DNA of 64,000 nucleotides from Roseiflexus castenholzii DSM 13941 (GTDB taxonomy: Bacteria > Chloroflexota > Chloroflexia > Chloroflexales > Roseiflexaceae), in the NCBI RefSeq assembly GCF_000017805.1, contig NC_009767.1, positions 4,505,001-4,569,000 on the forward strand, in the 5' to 3' direction. The notes under the pieces were generated by a model. The model worked only from the letters and a program-made list of their open reading frames with translations. It was not told the DNA's origin and ran no database searches. Each line of letters begins with the position of its first letter. The stretch's first letter is position 1. The position numbers and the translations under genes were made by a program. Positions 63,846-64,000 of this stretch are shown one piece after another.

Positions 63846-64000
63846 CTATCGGTTGATGGTCGTGTAGCGAAACTGGCCATTCGCAAGCTTGCGCCATTGG
63901 TAGAAGAAGAGCGATCCCTCACGGTACGCTTCGTGATTGTCTGCCGAAATCGTCAGATCTCCGCCTGATGGCGATTCGTCAGCCGGGATGTTCGTGCGCT
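63846..64000 (-). CDS. livK: Branched-chain-type substrate-binding protein, C-terminal end (cut by window edge)
   Basis: Minus-strand frame from 63998 to a TAG at 63848-63846 gives 50 residues including PSGGDLTISADNHEAYREGS and LFFYQWRKLANGQF, the usual end of LivK/HAAT periplasmic (here lipoprotein-type) binding proteins. It lies 111 bases upstream of livH, as expected. Ligand pocket is outside the window. Confidence 0.72.
   Translation of the reverse strand, partial: RTNIPADESPSGGDLTISADNHEAYREGSLFFYQWRKLANGQFRYTTINR

Overview
The window looks like a chromosomal segment of a filamentous anoxygenic phototroph-type Chloroflexota, most like Roseiflexus. The signs are high GC with heavy GCGC usage, a Chloroflexus-type bifunctional rhamnose aldolase/dehydrogenase, an actinobacterial/archaeal-style LysW lysine pathway, a CrtI-type carotenoid desaturase, WD40 proteins, Uma2 proteins, and very abundant dispersed and tandem repeats. 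The assignment rests on gene content read by eye, not on a search.

Layout. 1-2 kb: an HDAC-family deacetylase (cut by the window edge) overlapping an ATP-dependent DNA ligase. 2-5.5 kb: a secreted double-CAP protein, then gene debris (a truncated secreted protein joined to a decayed Rieske oxygenase), a palindromic MITE-like repeat and a 218-bp tandem array. 5.5-12.3 kb: a rhamnose catabolic operon (rhaR-rhaM-rhaA-rhaEW-rhaB) with a consensus promoter and 10-bp phased repeats. 13-31 kb: lysine biosynthesis through alpha-aminoadipate on the carrier protein LysW. The main operon runs leuC-like, cystathionine gamma-synthase, leuD-like, homoisocitrate dehydrogenase, lysW, lysX, lysY, homocitrate synthase, lysZ; lysJ and lysK form a separate downstream unit. 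Between lysZ and lysJ lie an MFS transporter, a PNPOx-like protein, an intact IS701-like element, a wrecked IS5-like transposase and several repeats.

The most interesting signal is in front of the lysine operon. A consensus promoter drives a 24-codon leader ORF with four lysine codons, followed by an intrinsic terminator whose loop is perfectly complementary (9 nt) to the last codons of the leader. This is what a ribosome-mediated lysine attenuator should look like. A second notable point is a 121-bp tandem duplication that joins the 3' end of lysZ to the 5' end of the MFS gene; it records an ancestral lysZ-MFS adjacency later split by mobile elements.

31-51 kb: an odd tryptophan-rich repeat protein, then mostly plus-strand genes (peptide deformylase, ftsY, a LysW-like zinc ribbon, a lipoprotein, glutamine synthetase, a membrane FecR-like protein, acpS, a Coa1-like protein, a Tat-exported DUF1800/DUF1501 pair, YjbQ, Uma2, a thioredoxin-like protein, carotenoid desaturase, a pseudokinase-WD40 membrane protein and an L,D-transpeptidase).

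51.6-64 kb: a catabolic island on the minus strand with visibly different composition: branched-chain-type ABC transporter (LivK end, LivH, a LivM-LivG fusion, LivF), a SnoaL-like protein, a GntR/FCD regulator with two palindromic sites, CoA-transferase, HMG-CoA-lyase-like enzyme, hydantoinase/oxoprolinase subunits A and B, and an N-carbamoylsarcosine-amidase-like hydrolase. No rRNA, tRNA or CRISPR array was seen.
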